Assembly: GCA_965201155.1 (NCBI GenBank)
Contig: OZ241752.1
Location: 1,178,001 to 1,242,000, forward strand
Source of the DNA: JANQOH01 sp965201155
Lineage (GTDB): Bacteria > Pseudomonadota > Alphaproteobacteria > UBA7887
Reading direction: 5' to 3'
Length of the DNA: 64,000 nt
The notes below the pieces were generated by a model that did no database searches, was not told where the DNA came from, and saw only the letters and a list, made by a program, of their open reading frames with translations. The position numbers and the translations under genes are program-made. This document shows, in pieces, positions 28,501 through 37,275 of the stretch (positions within the stretch are counted from its first letter, which is position 1; each line of letters opens with the position of its first letter).

Positions 28501-31500
28501 TTGACGAAGACGCTTTTCCCGAGGCCAAGACGATCACGCTGGCTCTGGCAGGCACGGCAGTGAAGGGGACGGACTACGCCGACGCTACTCCGGGTTCGAT
28601 CACGATTGCGGCGGGTTCGACCAGCGGAGAGGCGAAGTTCAGCATTGATCCTTCGGAAGACACGATCGCCGAGGGCAATGAAACGGTGCTCATCAATGGC
28701 ACGGCCAGCGGCCTCACGCAGAATTCGGGTGCGACCTTCACCATCACGGACAATGACACGGCGAGTGACGGTTTCAGCCTGACCGTGTCGCCGGCTACGG
28801 CCGGGGAGAAGGCGGACGCGACGGAAGTGACGGTTACGGCGACGCTTGACGATGCTGCCTTCACGACGGCGAAGACGATTACGCTGGCGCTGGCGGGCAC
28901 GGCGGTGAAGGGGACGGACTATGCGGATGTGGCGCCGGGTTCGATCACCATTGCGGCGGGTTCTAAGGCGGGGAGTGTAAAGTTCAGCATTGATCCGATC
29001 GATGACGCGCTGGGCGAGGGCGACGAGACGGTGGTGATCAACGGCACGGCGGCGGGGTTGGATCAGAATGACGGCGCCGAGTTCACCATCACGGATGACG
29101 AGACGGTCAGCGACGGCTTCGGCCTGTCGGTCTCTCCCGGCTCTGCGACGGAGGACGCCGGCTCTACCGAACTGACCGTGACAGCGACGCTTGACGAAGA
29201 CGCCTTTCCGGCGGCGAAGACAATCACGCTGGCGCTGGCAGGCACGGCGGTGAAGGGGACGGACTATGCGGATGTGACGCCGGGTTCGATCACCATTGCG
29301 GCAGGCCAGACTTCCGCCTCAGTCAAGTTCAGCATTGATCCTTCCGAAGACATGATTGCCGAGGGCAATGAAACGGTGCTCATCAATGGCATGGCCAGCG
29401 GTCTCACGCAGAATTCAGCTGCGGAGTTCACGATCACGGACAATGACACGGCGAGCGACGGTTTCAGCCTGAGCGTGTCGCCGACCACTGCGGGGGAGAA
29501 GGCTGCCGCAACCGAAGTGACGGTTACGGCGACGCTTGACGATGCTGCCTTCACGACGGCGAAGACGATCACGCTGACGCTGGCGGGCACGGCGGTGAAG
29601 GGGACCGACTATGCGGATGTGACGCCGGGTTCGATCACCATTGCGGCGGGTTCGAAGACAGGAAGTGTAACGTTCAGCATTGATCCGACCGACGATGCTC
29701 TGGGCGAGGGCGACGAGACGGTGGTGATCAACGGCACGGCGGCGGGGCTGGATCAGAATGACGGTGCGACGTTCACGATCACGGATGACGAGACTGTCAG
29801 CGACGGTTTCAGCCTGTCGGTCTCGCCGTCCTCGGCCGCGGAAACAGCGGATGCGACGGAAGTGACAGTAACTGCAACGCTTGACGGCAGCGCCTTTCCC
29901 GGCGCGAAAACTGTTTCGCTCACGCTCGGCGGCACGGCCACCAAGGGCGTTGACTATGCCGATGTTACTCCCGGTTCTATCACCATCGCTGCGGGCGCAA
30001 CAAAGGGGAGTGTGAAATTCAACATTGATTCCACCGACGACATTCTGGGCGAGGGCGATGAGACGGTGGTGATCAATGGCACGGCGGCGGGGCTGGAGGA
30101 GAACGAGAGCGCCACCTTCACGATCACGGACGACGACACGGCGAGCGATGGTTTCAGCCTGTCGGTGTCGCCGGCTACCGCGGCGGAAAAGGCGGGTGCA
30201 ACCGAAGTGACGGTTACGGCGACGCTTGACGACGCGGCCTTCACGACGGCGAAGACGATCACCTTGGCGCTGGCGGGCACGGCGGTGAAGGGGACCGACT
30301 ATGCGGATGTGACGCCGGGTTCGATCACCATTGCGGCGGGTTCGAGCAGCGGACAGGTGAAGTTCAGCATTGATCCCACCGATGATGCTCTGGGCGAGGG
30401 CGACGAGACGGTGGTGATCAACGGCACTGCGGTGGGCCTTACGCAAAATTCGAGCGCGACGTTCACGATCACGGATGATGAGACTGTCAGCGACGGTTTC
30501 AGCCTGTCTGTGTCTCCGGGTTCCGTGACCGAGGCAGCAGGTTCCACCGAACTGACCGTGACTGCGACGCTTGACGAAGACGCTTTTCCCGAGGCGAAGA
30601 CGATTACCCTGGCGCTGGCGGGTACGGCAGTGAAGGGGACGGACTATGCGGATGTGACTCCCGGTTCGATCACGATTGGGGCAGGCCAGACTTCGGCCTC
30701 GGTCAAGTTCAGCATCGATCCGACAGAAGATACGATTGCTGAGGGCGATGAGACGGTGCTGATCGACGGTACGTCCGCCGGCCTTACGCAGAATTCCGAT
30801 GCGGAGTTAACCATCACGGACAATGATACGGCGAGTGACGGTTTCCGCCTGACCGTGTCGCCGGGCAGCGCCGGGGAGAAGGCGGGCGCAACGGAAGTTA
30901 CGGTTACGGCGACGCTTGACGATGCTGCCTTCACGACCGCGAAGACGATCACGCTGGCGCTGGCGGGCACGGCGGTGAAGGGAAAGGACTATGCGGATGT
31001 AGCGCCAGGTTCGATTACCATTGCGGCCGGCCAGGCCTCCGGCTTGATCAAGTTCAGCATCGATCCTACCGATGATGTTCTGGCCGAGGGTGATGAGACG
31101 GTGCTGATCAACGGCACGGCCACCGGCCTCACGCAGAATTCGGGCGCGACATTCACGATCACGGATGACGAGACTGTCAGCGACGGTTTCGGCCTGTCGA
31201 TCTCGCCTGGCTCCGCGACCGAGGCTGCCGGGTCCACCGCACTCACCGTCACTGCGACGCTTGACGAAGACGCTTTTCCGGAGGCGAAGACGATCACGCT
31301 GGCGCTGGCGGGCACGGCGGTGAAGGGGACGGATTACGCGGATGTGGCGCCGGGTTCGATCACGGTCGCGGCGGGTTCGACCAGCGGGCAGGTGAAGTTC
31401 AGCATTGATCCTTCGGAAGACACGATCGCCGAGGGTGATGAGACGGTGCTGATCAACGGCACATCCAGCGGCCTCACGCAGAATTCGGCTGCGACATTCA

Positions 31501-34500
31501 CAATCACCGACAATGATACGGCGAGCGATGGTTTCAGCTTGTCCGTGTCGCCGACCACTGCGGGAGAGAAGGCGGACGCCACCGAAGTGACGGTAACGGC
31601 AACGCTTGACGACGCTGCCTTCACGACGGCGAAGACGATCACGCTGGCGCTGGCGGGCACGGCGGTGAAGGGGACCGACTATGCGGATGTGACGCCGGGT
31701 TCGATCACCATTGCGGCGGGTTCGAAGACGGGGAGTGTGACGTTCAGCATTGATCCGACCGATGATGCCCTGGGCGAGGGCGACGAAATGGTGGTGATCA
31801 ACGGCACGGCGGCAGGGCTGGAGCAGAATGACGGTGCGGAGTTCACGATCACGGATGACGAGACTGTCAGCGACGGCTTCGGCCTGTCGGTCTCGCCGGG
31901 CTCTGCAACCGAGGCCGCCGGTTCCACTGAACTGACGGTGACCGCGACGCTTGACGGTGCGGCGTTTCCGGCAGCGAAGACGATCACGCTGGCGCTGGCG
32001 GGCACGGCGGTGAAGGGGACGGATTACGCCGACGTTACTCCGGGTTCGATCACCATTGCGGAAGGCCGGACTTCCGCCTCGGTCAAGTTCAGCATTGATC
32101 CGACGGAAGACACGCTCGCCGAAGGCGATGAGACGGTGGTGATCAACGGCGCCGCGGCGGGGCTCGCGCAGAATGACGGCGCGACATTCACGATCACCGA
32201 CAACGATATAGCGAGCGACGGTTTCGGCCTTTCGGTCTCGCCGGGCTCTGCGACCGAGGCTGCCGGTTCCACCGAGCTTACCGTCACCGCCACTCTTGAC
32301 GGCGGTTCCTTCACGACGGCGAAGACGATCGCACTGGCGCTGGCGGGTACGGCAGTGAAGGGGACGGACTATGCGGATGTGACTCCGGGCTCGATCATGA
32401 TTGCGGCGGGTTCGATCAGCGGAGAGGTGAAGTTCAGCGTGGATCCGACGGAAGACGTGCTCGCCGAGGGCGATGAGACGGTGCTGATCAACGGCACGGC
32501 GGCAGGGCTGGAGCAAAATTCCGGTGCGGCGTTCACCATCACCGACAATGACATAGCGAGCGACGGTTTCAGCCTGTCGGTCTCACCTGCCTCCGCGACC
32601 GAGGCTGCGGGATCCACCGAGCTTACCGTGACCGCCACGCTTGACGGCAGCGCCTTCACGACGGCGACGACCATCACGCTGGCGCTGGCGGGGACGGCGG
32701 TGAAGGGGGTGGACTATACAGATGTGGCGCCGGGTTCGATCACCATTGCGGCGGGTTCGACCAGCGGAGCGGTGAAGTTCAGCGTGGATCCGACGGAAGA
32801 CGCGCTCGCCGAGGGCGACGAGACGGTGGTGATCAACGGCGCGGCGGCGGGGCTGGAACAGAATTCGGGTGCGACGTTCACGATCATGGACAATGACACG
32901 GCGAGTGACGGTTTCAGTCTGTCTGTGTCACCCAGCTCCGCGACCGAGGCTGCCGGGTCCACCGAACTTACCGTGACCGCGGCGCTTGACGGCAGCGCAT
33001 TCACGACTGCGAAGACGATCGCGCTGACGCTGGCGGGCACGGCAGTGAAGGGGGTGGACTATGCGGATGTGGCTCCGGGTTCGATCACGATTGCGGCGGG
33101 TTCGACGACGGGGAGTGTGAAGTTCAGCATCGATCCTGCGGAAGACGCGCTCGCCGAGGGCGATGAGTCGGTGGTGATCAACGGCACGGCGGCGGGGCTG
33201 GAGCAGAATGACAGCGCTGAGTTCATCATCACCGACAATGACACAGCAAGCGATGGTTTCGGCCTGTCGGTCTCGCCCGCCTCTGCGACCGAGGCTGCGG
33301 GTTCCACCGAGCTTACCGTGACCGCGGCGCTTGACGGCAGCGCATTCGCAACGGCTAAGACCATCACGCTGACGCTGGCGGGCACTGCGGTGAAGGGGGT
33401 GGACTATGCGGATGTGGCGCCGGGTTCGATCACGATTGCGGCGGGTTCGACGACGGGGAGTGTGAAGTTCAGCATCGATCCGGCGGAAGACTCACTCGCC
33501 GAGGGCGATGAGACGGTGCTGATCAACGGCGCGGCGGCGGGGCTGGAACAAAATGGCGGCGCGGTGTTCACCATCACCGATAACGATACGCGCGGTGTGA
33601 CGATCTCATCGAACGAACTGGAAGTGAGGGAGGACGGCGGTACGGGTACATACACGGTGGTTCTGACGAGCGCGCCGACTGCCGCTGTGACGGTCGCAGC
33701 GTCGAGCAACAATACGGATGCAGCGACAGTGTCTCCCCAAAGCCTCACCTTCACCGCCGGGGACTGGAGCGCGGCGCAGACGGTGACTGTCACGGGAGCA
33801 GAGGATGCGCATGACAATAATCATGTGTCCGCCACGATTTCCCATACCGTCTTCGGCGGAGATTATCAGGGTATCGCGGCTGACTCGGTGGCCGTGACGG
33901 TGCTGGAAAGCAATCCTGGCGGTATCACCGACCCGATCGATCTGACCGTCAGCCCGGATGCGGTCAGTGAAGGCGGCGGGCCGAAGGTGATCACAGTGAC
34001 GGCAGTGATTGCCGGTGAGGCGGTTGATGAAGCGCGCACAGTCACGGTGCAGGTGGGGGCGAGCGGCGACCCGGCCGTGGAAGGGGAAGATTATGAGAAG
34101 GTTGCCGATGTGCTGCTGGAGATTCCGGCGGATGAATTGTCGGGTTCCACCATGTTCACGCTTACGCCGGTGGACGACTCGAGCGACGAGGGCCTCGGGG
34201 AGACGATCAGCATCTCGGGAATGCTGACAGGTACGACGGTGCGCGGAACCGAAATCAATCTGAAGGACGATGACATCAGCGGCGTAACCGTCTCGCCGAG
34301 CGAGGTGGAGGTCCAGGAGAACGGCGGCACAGCGACCTACATGGTTGCCCTGACAGCCGCGCCGGCGGCTGATGTGACGGTGATGGTGACCTCCGGCGAC
34401 AACACGGCGGCGAAGGTGCACAAGTCCGGGGGTGTGGCCGGAAAGACGGCGGTGCTGACGTTCACTGCGGACGATTGGGAAACGGCGCAGGCGGTGACGG

Positions 34501-37271
34501 TCACGGGCGTCAATGACAGTTACGACAACGAGAACAACGAGCGCATGACGGCGATCAGCCACACGGCGTCGGGCGGCGGCTATGACGGCGTGTCGGCGGG
34601 CGATGTGACGGTGACGGTGACGGACGACGACGAGGCGGCGGAGATACGTCTGAGCCTGAGCCCGGACAGCGTGGCGGAGGATACGGCTTCAGCCCAGAGG
34701 ATCACGGTGACGGCGGCGATCGCCGGCAGCACGCGGTTTGCGACTGCGCAGGATGTGGCGGTGATGGTGGGTGCGCCGGGTGGTTCAGCCACGGAAGGCG
34801 AGGATTACGCCGCGGTCAGTGACTTCACGATCACGATTCCCGAGGGCGGCGCGGCGGCGGAGGGGGTGTTCGAGATCACGCCGGTGCCGGACGATGTAGA
34901 CGAAGGATCGAGCGAATCCGTGAGCGTGGACGGCACGCTTTCGGGCGTGGCGGTCAACGGTGCAACGCTTGAAATCACGGATGACGACATGAAGGGGCTG
35001 GTGGTCGCGCCGGCGGAGGTTTCGGTGGAAGAGGGTTCGACGGCAAGCTGGAATGTGAAGCTGTCAAGCCAGCCGGATGCGGCGGTGACGGTACGCATTT
35101 CCGGTGAGGCGCACGGTCTGACGGTCACAACGCCTGACAATGACAGCGAGGACGTGCTGGTATTTGCCGCCGAAAAATGGGACCAGCCGAAGGTGGTGAC
35201 GGTCAGGGCGGCGCAGGACGCCAACATGGCGTCGGAGACAGCAACATTCGCGCACACGGCGTCGGGCGGCAGCTATGACGGTGCGGCGGCTTCGGCGGTG
35301 GTGAGTTCCGTGGACACCACGCTGCCCGTGACCCTGTCGCTGGCCGAGGGTTTCACCCCGCCGCTCAGCGGTCCGTTCGATATCACCATAACGTTCCACA
35401 GGCCTGTCACCGGGTTCACTCAGGATGATCTGGAGATACGCCATGGTTCGGTAACGGCGTTCGACGGCAGCGACGCGGACTGGACGGCGACGATAACACC
35501 GGATGCCGGCATTACCGGCACGGTGACCATCGAAGTGCCGGCGGATGCGGCACAGAGTGATGCCGGGCATGGCAACCAGGCAGCGGAGCCGCTTGCGGTG
35601 GCGGTGGACGGGGTGCCGCCGACGGTGACTGTGACCAGCGATGCGCCTGAACTGGTGAACGATCCTTTCGAGGTGGTGATCACTTTCAGCGAGGATGTAC
35701 GGGGCTTCGATGAAGCCGGGGACATTTTCGTCACCGGCGGTATGGCGGGCGTGCCGGAGGCTGTCCCTGCAGGTCAGACGCGGGTCTACCGGGCGGTCAT
35801 TACACCGGACGCAACAGAAGTGTCCGTCACGGTACTGGCCGATGTTGCCCATGATGCGGCAGGCAATGGCAATCTCGCGGCGCCGGAAGCGGTGATGCGG
35901 AGAACAACGCTGCCTCGTGCGGTGCTGGCCATGACGCGGGAGATGGAAGCGCGCCACGCCCTGACGATTGCCGACAATGTTGCATCGGCGATCGACGAGC
36001 GGATGGAGGAGACGGCAAACCGGTTCAGTACGCCCGGGTACCCCGCGCGGCCGGGGGAGAAGCCGGGATTTCCTGCAGGATCGGGACAAGGCGCATGGGG
36101 GAAAGCTGGCGGGGACGAGTCATGGAACCCGATCGGCGAGTATGAACAGGCAGGCGCGGCATCGTCGACGGACGCTCTTCTGAGCGGTATGTCCCTTACG
36201 ATACCGTTCGCTGAAGAAACCGATGCGCGCAATATTTCGGGCTTCTGGGTGCGGGGCACATCGACCGGCCTGTCAGGCGACGGGTGGGACGGCACGGTGA
36301 ACGGCGCGCAGTTGGGGATCGACGGGGCTGTCAACGAAGCAGTGCGGACGGGTTTGCTGCTCTCGCTGTCGTCGGGTTCGTTCGAAGGACAGGCGCAAGA
36401 CTATGCGTTCGGATACAGCAGCCGGATGAACAGCGTTCATCCGTGGGTTGCATGGACGCCCGGACCTGTGCGCCTGTGGACGAGTGCGGGCTGGGGCAGC
36501 GGCACGGTGGAGGTGCGGGACCCGGATGAGGACGGCCGTGGCAGGCTCGGGCGCCACGCCACCGATACGGAACTGAAAACGCTGTCGGCATCGGTCAGCG
36601 GCCCTGTGTTCGACAGGGACGGCCTCACGGTTGAAGTCCGGGGCGTGGGGATGGCGGTGTCGGTGGACATCTCCGGCAATGATGGACTGGTGAGCGACAC
36701 TATTGCGGCGCATCGGCTTCGCGCTTCTGTGCAGGGCCGCTGGGACGGGGTGATGGCATCGGGCGTGCGCGTGGCCCCGTCACTGGAGCTCGGTGTTCGC
36801 AGTGACGGAGGCGACATCGCGACGAGCCTGGGTGAGGAGCTCGGGGCGGGCCTTGCGGTCAGGGCCGGTCGCGTGTCGGTGGATGGCGGCGTCCGGCTGG
36901 TGCTGTCGGAGGGCGAAATCGTGGAGCGCGGCTTCAGCGGTTCGCTCGGGTTCGGCCGCGGCGGCGGGCAGGGTCTGATGCTGGATGTGAGATCGGTGCA
37001 AGGCTCGCTGCAAAGCAGGATGTGGGAGGAGGGAATCACGGCCTTTGCCGATGATGCTCCAGATGAAGTGCGCACGAGCGCCCGGCTGGGTTACGGCTTC
37101 GCGTCAGGGGGCGGCGTGCTGACGCCGTGGACCGAACTCCTGGTCGGGGGCGAGGGCGGGAGTATCGGAAACACCCGGTTCGGGGTGAATTATCGCTTTC
37201 TCCCGGCATTTGATGTCGGCATAGAAAGCAGCAGCTATGGCGTGGGGGTCAGGGGGTCCCTGCGCTGGTAA
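22524..37271 (+). CDS. Giant Calx-beta-repeat surface protein with C-terminal outer-membrane beta-barrel
   Basis: One uninterrupted 4915-aa frame, start ATG 22524 with GGAGA upstream. Residues ~1-57 are a long signal peptide (AALLLLAVLHVCAFPSAALA). In order: Calx-beta-like domain with a Cys pair (~58-171); two or three diverged beta domains (~172-630); putative Ig (~635-738); fibronectin-III-like (~740-832); putative Ig (~833-932); a second Cys-pair Calx-beta (~933-1045); a spacer beta domain; 22 exact 115-residue Calx-beta-like repeats (1161-3690); five more Calx-beta-type domains (~3691-4265); two bacterial Ig-like domains (~4266-4459); a linker; and an autotransporter-like barrel (~4556-4915) ending in Trp. 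Calx-beta domains usually bind calcium, and the repeated EGDET loops fit that. The barrel suggests a self-anchored surface adhesin or matrix protein. No secretion genes are adjacent. Confidence 0.9.
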   Translation: MRGSRSVSQPEGAGAGGPVTLRVNTDRRLRTCLWSAVAALLLLAVLHVCAFPSAALAQNSIAVSIEGGSAVTEGLSASFTLSASATPATDLVIGLTCTDSGDFARDDPIDIAEGNRTITAGATTRMFTVPTENDLVDEDDGTVTCTVVEGTGYTPHATDDSDAVIVVDNDVRGILLVPDDMVTVQEGSEDAEAWTVSLATQPTEEVVVTLTGEDASQGLTVSTTSHGTEDKLTFTPENWSTPQHVAAAAAVDTNVYDEMVTILHTASGGDYDATTRSLALYSNDTAEQAIEIGGSFLGSDGIGHEVEGQSSKHTYRLASNPSGNVTVTVSSTWPWTKFHDSSGNAVLDSVTLTFAPEGSDGKWDIPQEVHYTHVADLNDQTDYGFMDAEASGANYDGVLRKDQYDIQDRIAGEPDFNVPGLIEVDGNEMNEGDSQTQSFNWAGTGTVRVTYVDLKDTGTIEVDTGSTDAGGNPIFTFTDEDTDNSQSFTLTAVEDDNATDGRVDVYFHEVGGIREVHYLFIVNDNDQPEVVFEDVPALITLAEGTTRTYGIKLGAAPTSTVEVDITVEGNGVAVSTASHGNAAKLAFSAQNWNQTQTVTVHAPLDEDGDDEDATLVHTWSSGDPSYSRTDSIAVKVTDVNAAPGEAAVTDQTVTVGESFSYSFDEVTDPDAGQTLTYAVRLAGGGALPDWLSFDASSRTFSGEPAREDIGTSTIRITVTDNGTPPFSSVADFNLTVVATNPGLPTDLTLTAGDGQIGASWTVPTDNGGGALTGYDVAYKLAAENNWTDAGHSGTGVTATLDQLVNGRNYNVRVRAVNNANKSSSWAEESVSLNRAPQPPTIDPAPTATVGKTLDWTLPAFTDDDTYGSDSLTYAATDSAGDPLPDWLSFDTATRKFSGTPPDDAPTSISIKATATDSGEPAKSGDVTFALGIGKPVVSIAGDGAVTEGTAASFTLTISPSLNVDRVIALSCVDSGDFAAADPIVVAASARTISDGDTTKTFTVATDDDEVDEPDGKITCTLADGTGYTRHDTKNSAEVQVQDNESQTATLKLDPESISENGGSTTVSATLSVASSEAVTLTVSAAAVSPAVAADFTLSENTTLTIATGETSSTGTVTITGNDNNVAAGDKTVTVSAAASGGNGVSDPDDETLTLTDDDTASDGFSLSVSPATAAEKADATEVTVTATLDDAALTTAKTITLALAGTAVKGTDYADVAPGSITIAAGSTTGSVTFSIDPTDDALAEGDETVLINGTAAGLEQNDGAEFTITDDETVSDGFSLSVSTGSVTEAAGSTELTVTATLDEDAFPVAKTITLALAGTAVKGTDYADVTPGSIIIAAGSTSGEVKFRIDPSEDTIAEGDETVLINGTASGLTQNSGAEFTITDNDTASDGFSLTVSPATAGEKAAATEVTVTATLDDAAFTTAKTITLALAGTAVKGTDYGDVAPGSITIAAGSKTGSVKFSIDPTDDALGEGDETVLINGTAAGLEQNDGAEFTITDDETVSDGFSLSVSPGSATEAAGSTELTVTATLDEDAFPEAKTITLALAGTAVKGTDYADVTPGSITIAEGQTSASVKFSIDPTEDTIAEGDETVLINGTASGLTQNSAATFTIADNDTASDGFSLSVSPSTAGEKADATEVTVTAALDDAAFTTAKTITLALAGTAMKGEDYADVAPGSITIAAGSKTGSVTFSIDPTDDALGEGDETVVINGTAAGLEQNDGAEFTITDDETVSDGFGLSVSPGSATEAAGSTELTVTATLDEDAFPAAKTITLALAGTAVKGTDYADVTPGSITIPAGQTSASVKFSIDPFEDTIAEGNETVLIDGTSAGLTQNSGAEFTITDNDTASDGFSLTVSPGNAGEKAGATEVTVTAALDDAAFTTAKTITLALAGTAVKGTDYADVAPGSITIAAGSKTGSVTFSIDPTDDALAEGDETVLINGTAAGLEQNDGAEFTITDDETISDGFSLSVLPGSATEAAGSTELTVTATLDEDAFPEAKTITLALAGTAVKGTDYADATPGSITIAAGSTSGEAKFSIDPSEDTIAEGNETVLINGTASGLTQNSGATFTITDNDTASDGFSLTVSPATAGEKADATEVTVTATLDDAAFTTAKTITLALAGTAVKGTDYADVAPGSITIAAGSKAGSVKFSIDPIDDALGEGDETVVINGTAAGLDQNDGAEFTITDDETVSDGFGLSVSPGSATEDAGSTELTVTATLDEDAFPAAKTITLALAGTAVKGTDYADVTPGSITIAAGQTSASVKFSIDPSEDMIAEGNETVLINGMASGLTQNSAAEFTITDNDTASDGFSLSVSPTTAGEKAAATEVTVTATLDDAAFTTAKTITLTLAGTAVKGTDYADVTPGSITIAAGSKTGSVTFSIDPTDDALGEGDETVVINGTAAGLDQNDGATFTITDDETVSDGFSLSVSPSSAAETADATEVTVTATLDGSAFPGAKTVSLTLGGTATKGVDYADVTPGSITIAAGATKGSVKFNIDSTDDILGEGDETVVINGTAAGLEENESATFTITDDDTASDGFSLSVSPATAAEKAGATEVTVTATLDDAAFTTAKTITLALAGTAVKGTDYADVTPGSITIAAGSSSGQVKFSIDPTDDALGEGDETVVINGTAVGLTQNSSATFTITDDETVSDGFSLSVSPGSVTEAAGSTELTVTATLDEDAFPEAKTITLALAGTAVKGTDYADVTPGSITIGAGQTSASVKFSIDPTEDTIAEGDETVLIDGTSAGLTQNSDAELTITDNDTASDGFRLTVSPGSAGEKAGATEVTVTATLDDAAFTTAKTITLALAGTAVKGKDYADVAPGSITIAAGQASGLIKFSIDPTDDVLAEGDETVLINGTATGLTQNSGATFTITDDETVSDGFGLSISPGSATEAAGSTALTVTATLDEDAFPEAKTITLALAGTAVKGTDYADVAPGSITVAAGSTSGQVKFSIDPSEDTIAEGDETVLINGTSSGLTQNSAATFTITDNDTASDGFSLSVSPTTAGEKADATEVTVTATLDDAAFTTAKTITLALAGTAVKGTDYADVTPGSITIAAGSKTGSVTFSIDPTDDALGEGDEMVVINGTAAGLEQNDGAEFTITDDETVSDGFGLSVSPGSATEAAGSTELTVTATLDGAAFPAAKTITLALAGTAVKGTDYADVTPGSITIAEGRTSASVKFSIDPTEDTLAEGDETVVINGAAAGLAQNDGATFTITDNDIASDGFGLSVSPGSATEAAGSTELTVTATLDGGSFTTAKTIALALAGTAVKGTDYADVTPGSIMIAAGSISGEVKFSVDPTEDVLAEGDETVLINGTAAGLEQNSGAAFTITDNDIASDGFSLSVSPASATEAAGSTELTVTATLDGSAFTTATTITLALAGTAVKGVDYTDVAPGSITIAAGSTSGAVKFSVDPTEDALAEGDETVVINGAAAGLEQNSGATFTIMDNDTASDGFSLSVSPSSATEAAGSTELTVTAALDGSAFTTAKTIALTLAGTAVKGVDYADVAPGSITIAAGSTTGSVKFSIDPAEDALAEGDESVVINGTAAGLEQNDSAEFIITDNDTASDGFGLSVSPASATEAAGSTELTVTAALDGSAFATAKTITLTLAGTAVKGVDYADVAPGSITIAAGSTTGSVKFSIDPAEDSLAEGDETVLINGAAAGLEQNGGAVFTITDNDTRGVTISSNELEVREDGGTGTYTVVLTSAPTAAVTVAASSNNTDAATVSPQSLTFTAGDWSAAQTVTVTGAEDAHDNNHVSATISHTVFGGDYQGIAADSVAVTVLESNPGGITDPIDLTVSPDAVSEGGGPKVITVTAVIAGEAVDEARTVTVQVGASGDPAVEGEDYEKVADVLLEIPADELSGSTMFTLTPVDDSSDEGLGETISISGMLTGTTVRGTEINLKDDDISGVTVSPSEVEVQENGGTATYMVALTAAPAADVTVMVTSGDNTAAKVHKSGGVAGKTAVLTFTADDWETAQAVTVTGVNDSYDNENNERMTAISHTASGGGYDGVSAGDVTVTVTDDDEAAEIRLSLSPDSVAEDTASAQRITVTAAIAGSTRFATAQDVAVMVGAPGGSATEGEDYAAVSDFTITIPEGGAAAEGVFEITPVPDDVDEGSSESVSVDGTLSGVAVNGATLEITDDDMKGLVVAPAEVSVEEGSTASWNVKLSSQPDAAVTVRISGEAHGLTVTTPDNDSEDVLVFAAEKWDQPKVVTVRAAQDANMASETATFAHTASGGSYDGAAASAVVSSVDTTLPVTLSLAEGFTPPLSGPFDITITFHRPVTGFTQDDLEIRHGSVTAFDGSDADWTATITPDAGITGTVTIEVPADAAQSDAGHGNQAAEPLAVAVDGVPPTVTVTSDAPELVNDPFEVVITFSEDVRGFDEAGDIFVTGGMAGVPEAVPAGQTRVYRAVITPDATEVSVTVLADVAHDAAGNGNLAAPEAVMRRTTLPRAVLAMTREMEARHALTIADNVASAIDERMEETANRFSTPGYPARPGEKPGFPAGSGQGAWGKAGGDESWNPIGEYEQAGAASSTDALLSGMSLTIPFAEETDARNISGFWVRGTSTGLSGDGWDGTVNGAQLGIDGAVNEAVRTGLLLSLSSGSFEGQAQDYAFGYSSRMNSVHPWVAWTPGPVRLWTSAGWGSGTVEVRDPDEDGRGRLGRHATDTELKTLSASVSGPVFDRDGLTVEVRGVGMAVSVDISGNDGLVSDTIAAHRLRASVQGRWDGVMASGVRVAPSLELGVRSDGGDIATSLGEELGAGLAVRAGRVSVDGGVRLVLSEGEIVERGFSGSLGFGRGGGQGLMLDVRSVQGSLQSRMWEEGITAFADDAPDEVRTSARLGYGFASGGGVLTPWTELLVGGEGGSIGNTRFGVNYRFLPAFDVGIESSSYGVGVRGSLRW
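26004..33593 (+). repeat. 22 tandem 345-bp in-frame repeats
   Basis: Every unit begins with a codon run for SDGF and is exactly 115 codons, so 22 x 345 = 7590 bp with no indel. Units 1-18 mostly alternate two types. Type A has EKADATEVTVTATLDDAAF and ends DDETV. Type B has TEAAGSTELTVTATLDEDAF and ends DNDTA. This gives a 690-bp higher-order period. Unit 12 (30 kb) breaks the pattern with ETADATEVTVTATLDGSAF and GGTATKGVDY. Units 19-22 are all B-like (LDGS/LDGG). The block around ctggcgggcacggcggtgaa is nearly invariant at DNA level. Confidence 0.95.
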
Positions 37272-37275
37272 GCTT

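Noticed and set aside
30807..32516. A 569-codon open frame on the minus strand inside the repeat array
   Set aside because: It runs antisense to the 345-bp repeats and simply repeats with their period; its Arg/His-rich product has no domain. The same applies to 29415-30446 and to the many ~108-codon frames at 345-bp intervals.
26004..33593. Regular repeats as a possible CRISPR array
   Set aside because: Units are 345 bp, contiguous and in a continuous coding frame; there are no short repeats with unique spacers and no cas genes.
37272..37275. A terminator between the giant gene and the convergent RND gene
   Set aside because: The gap is only 4 bp and no hairpin with a T-tract is seen at either end.
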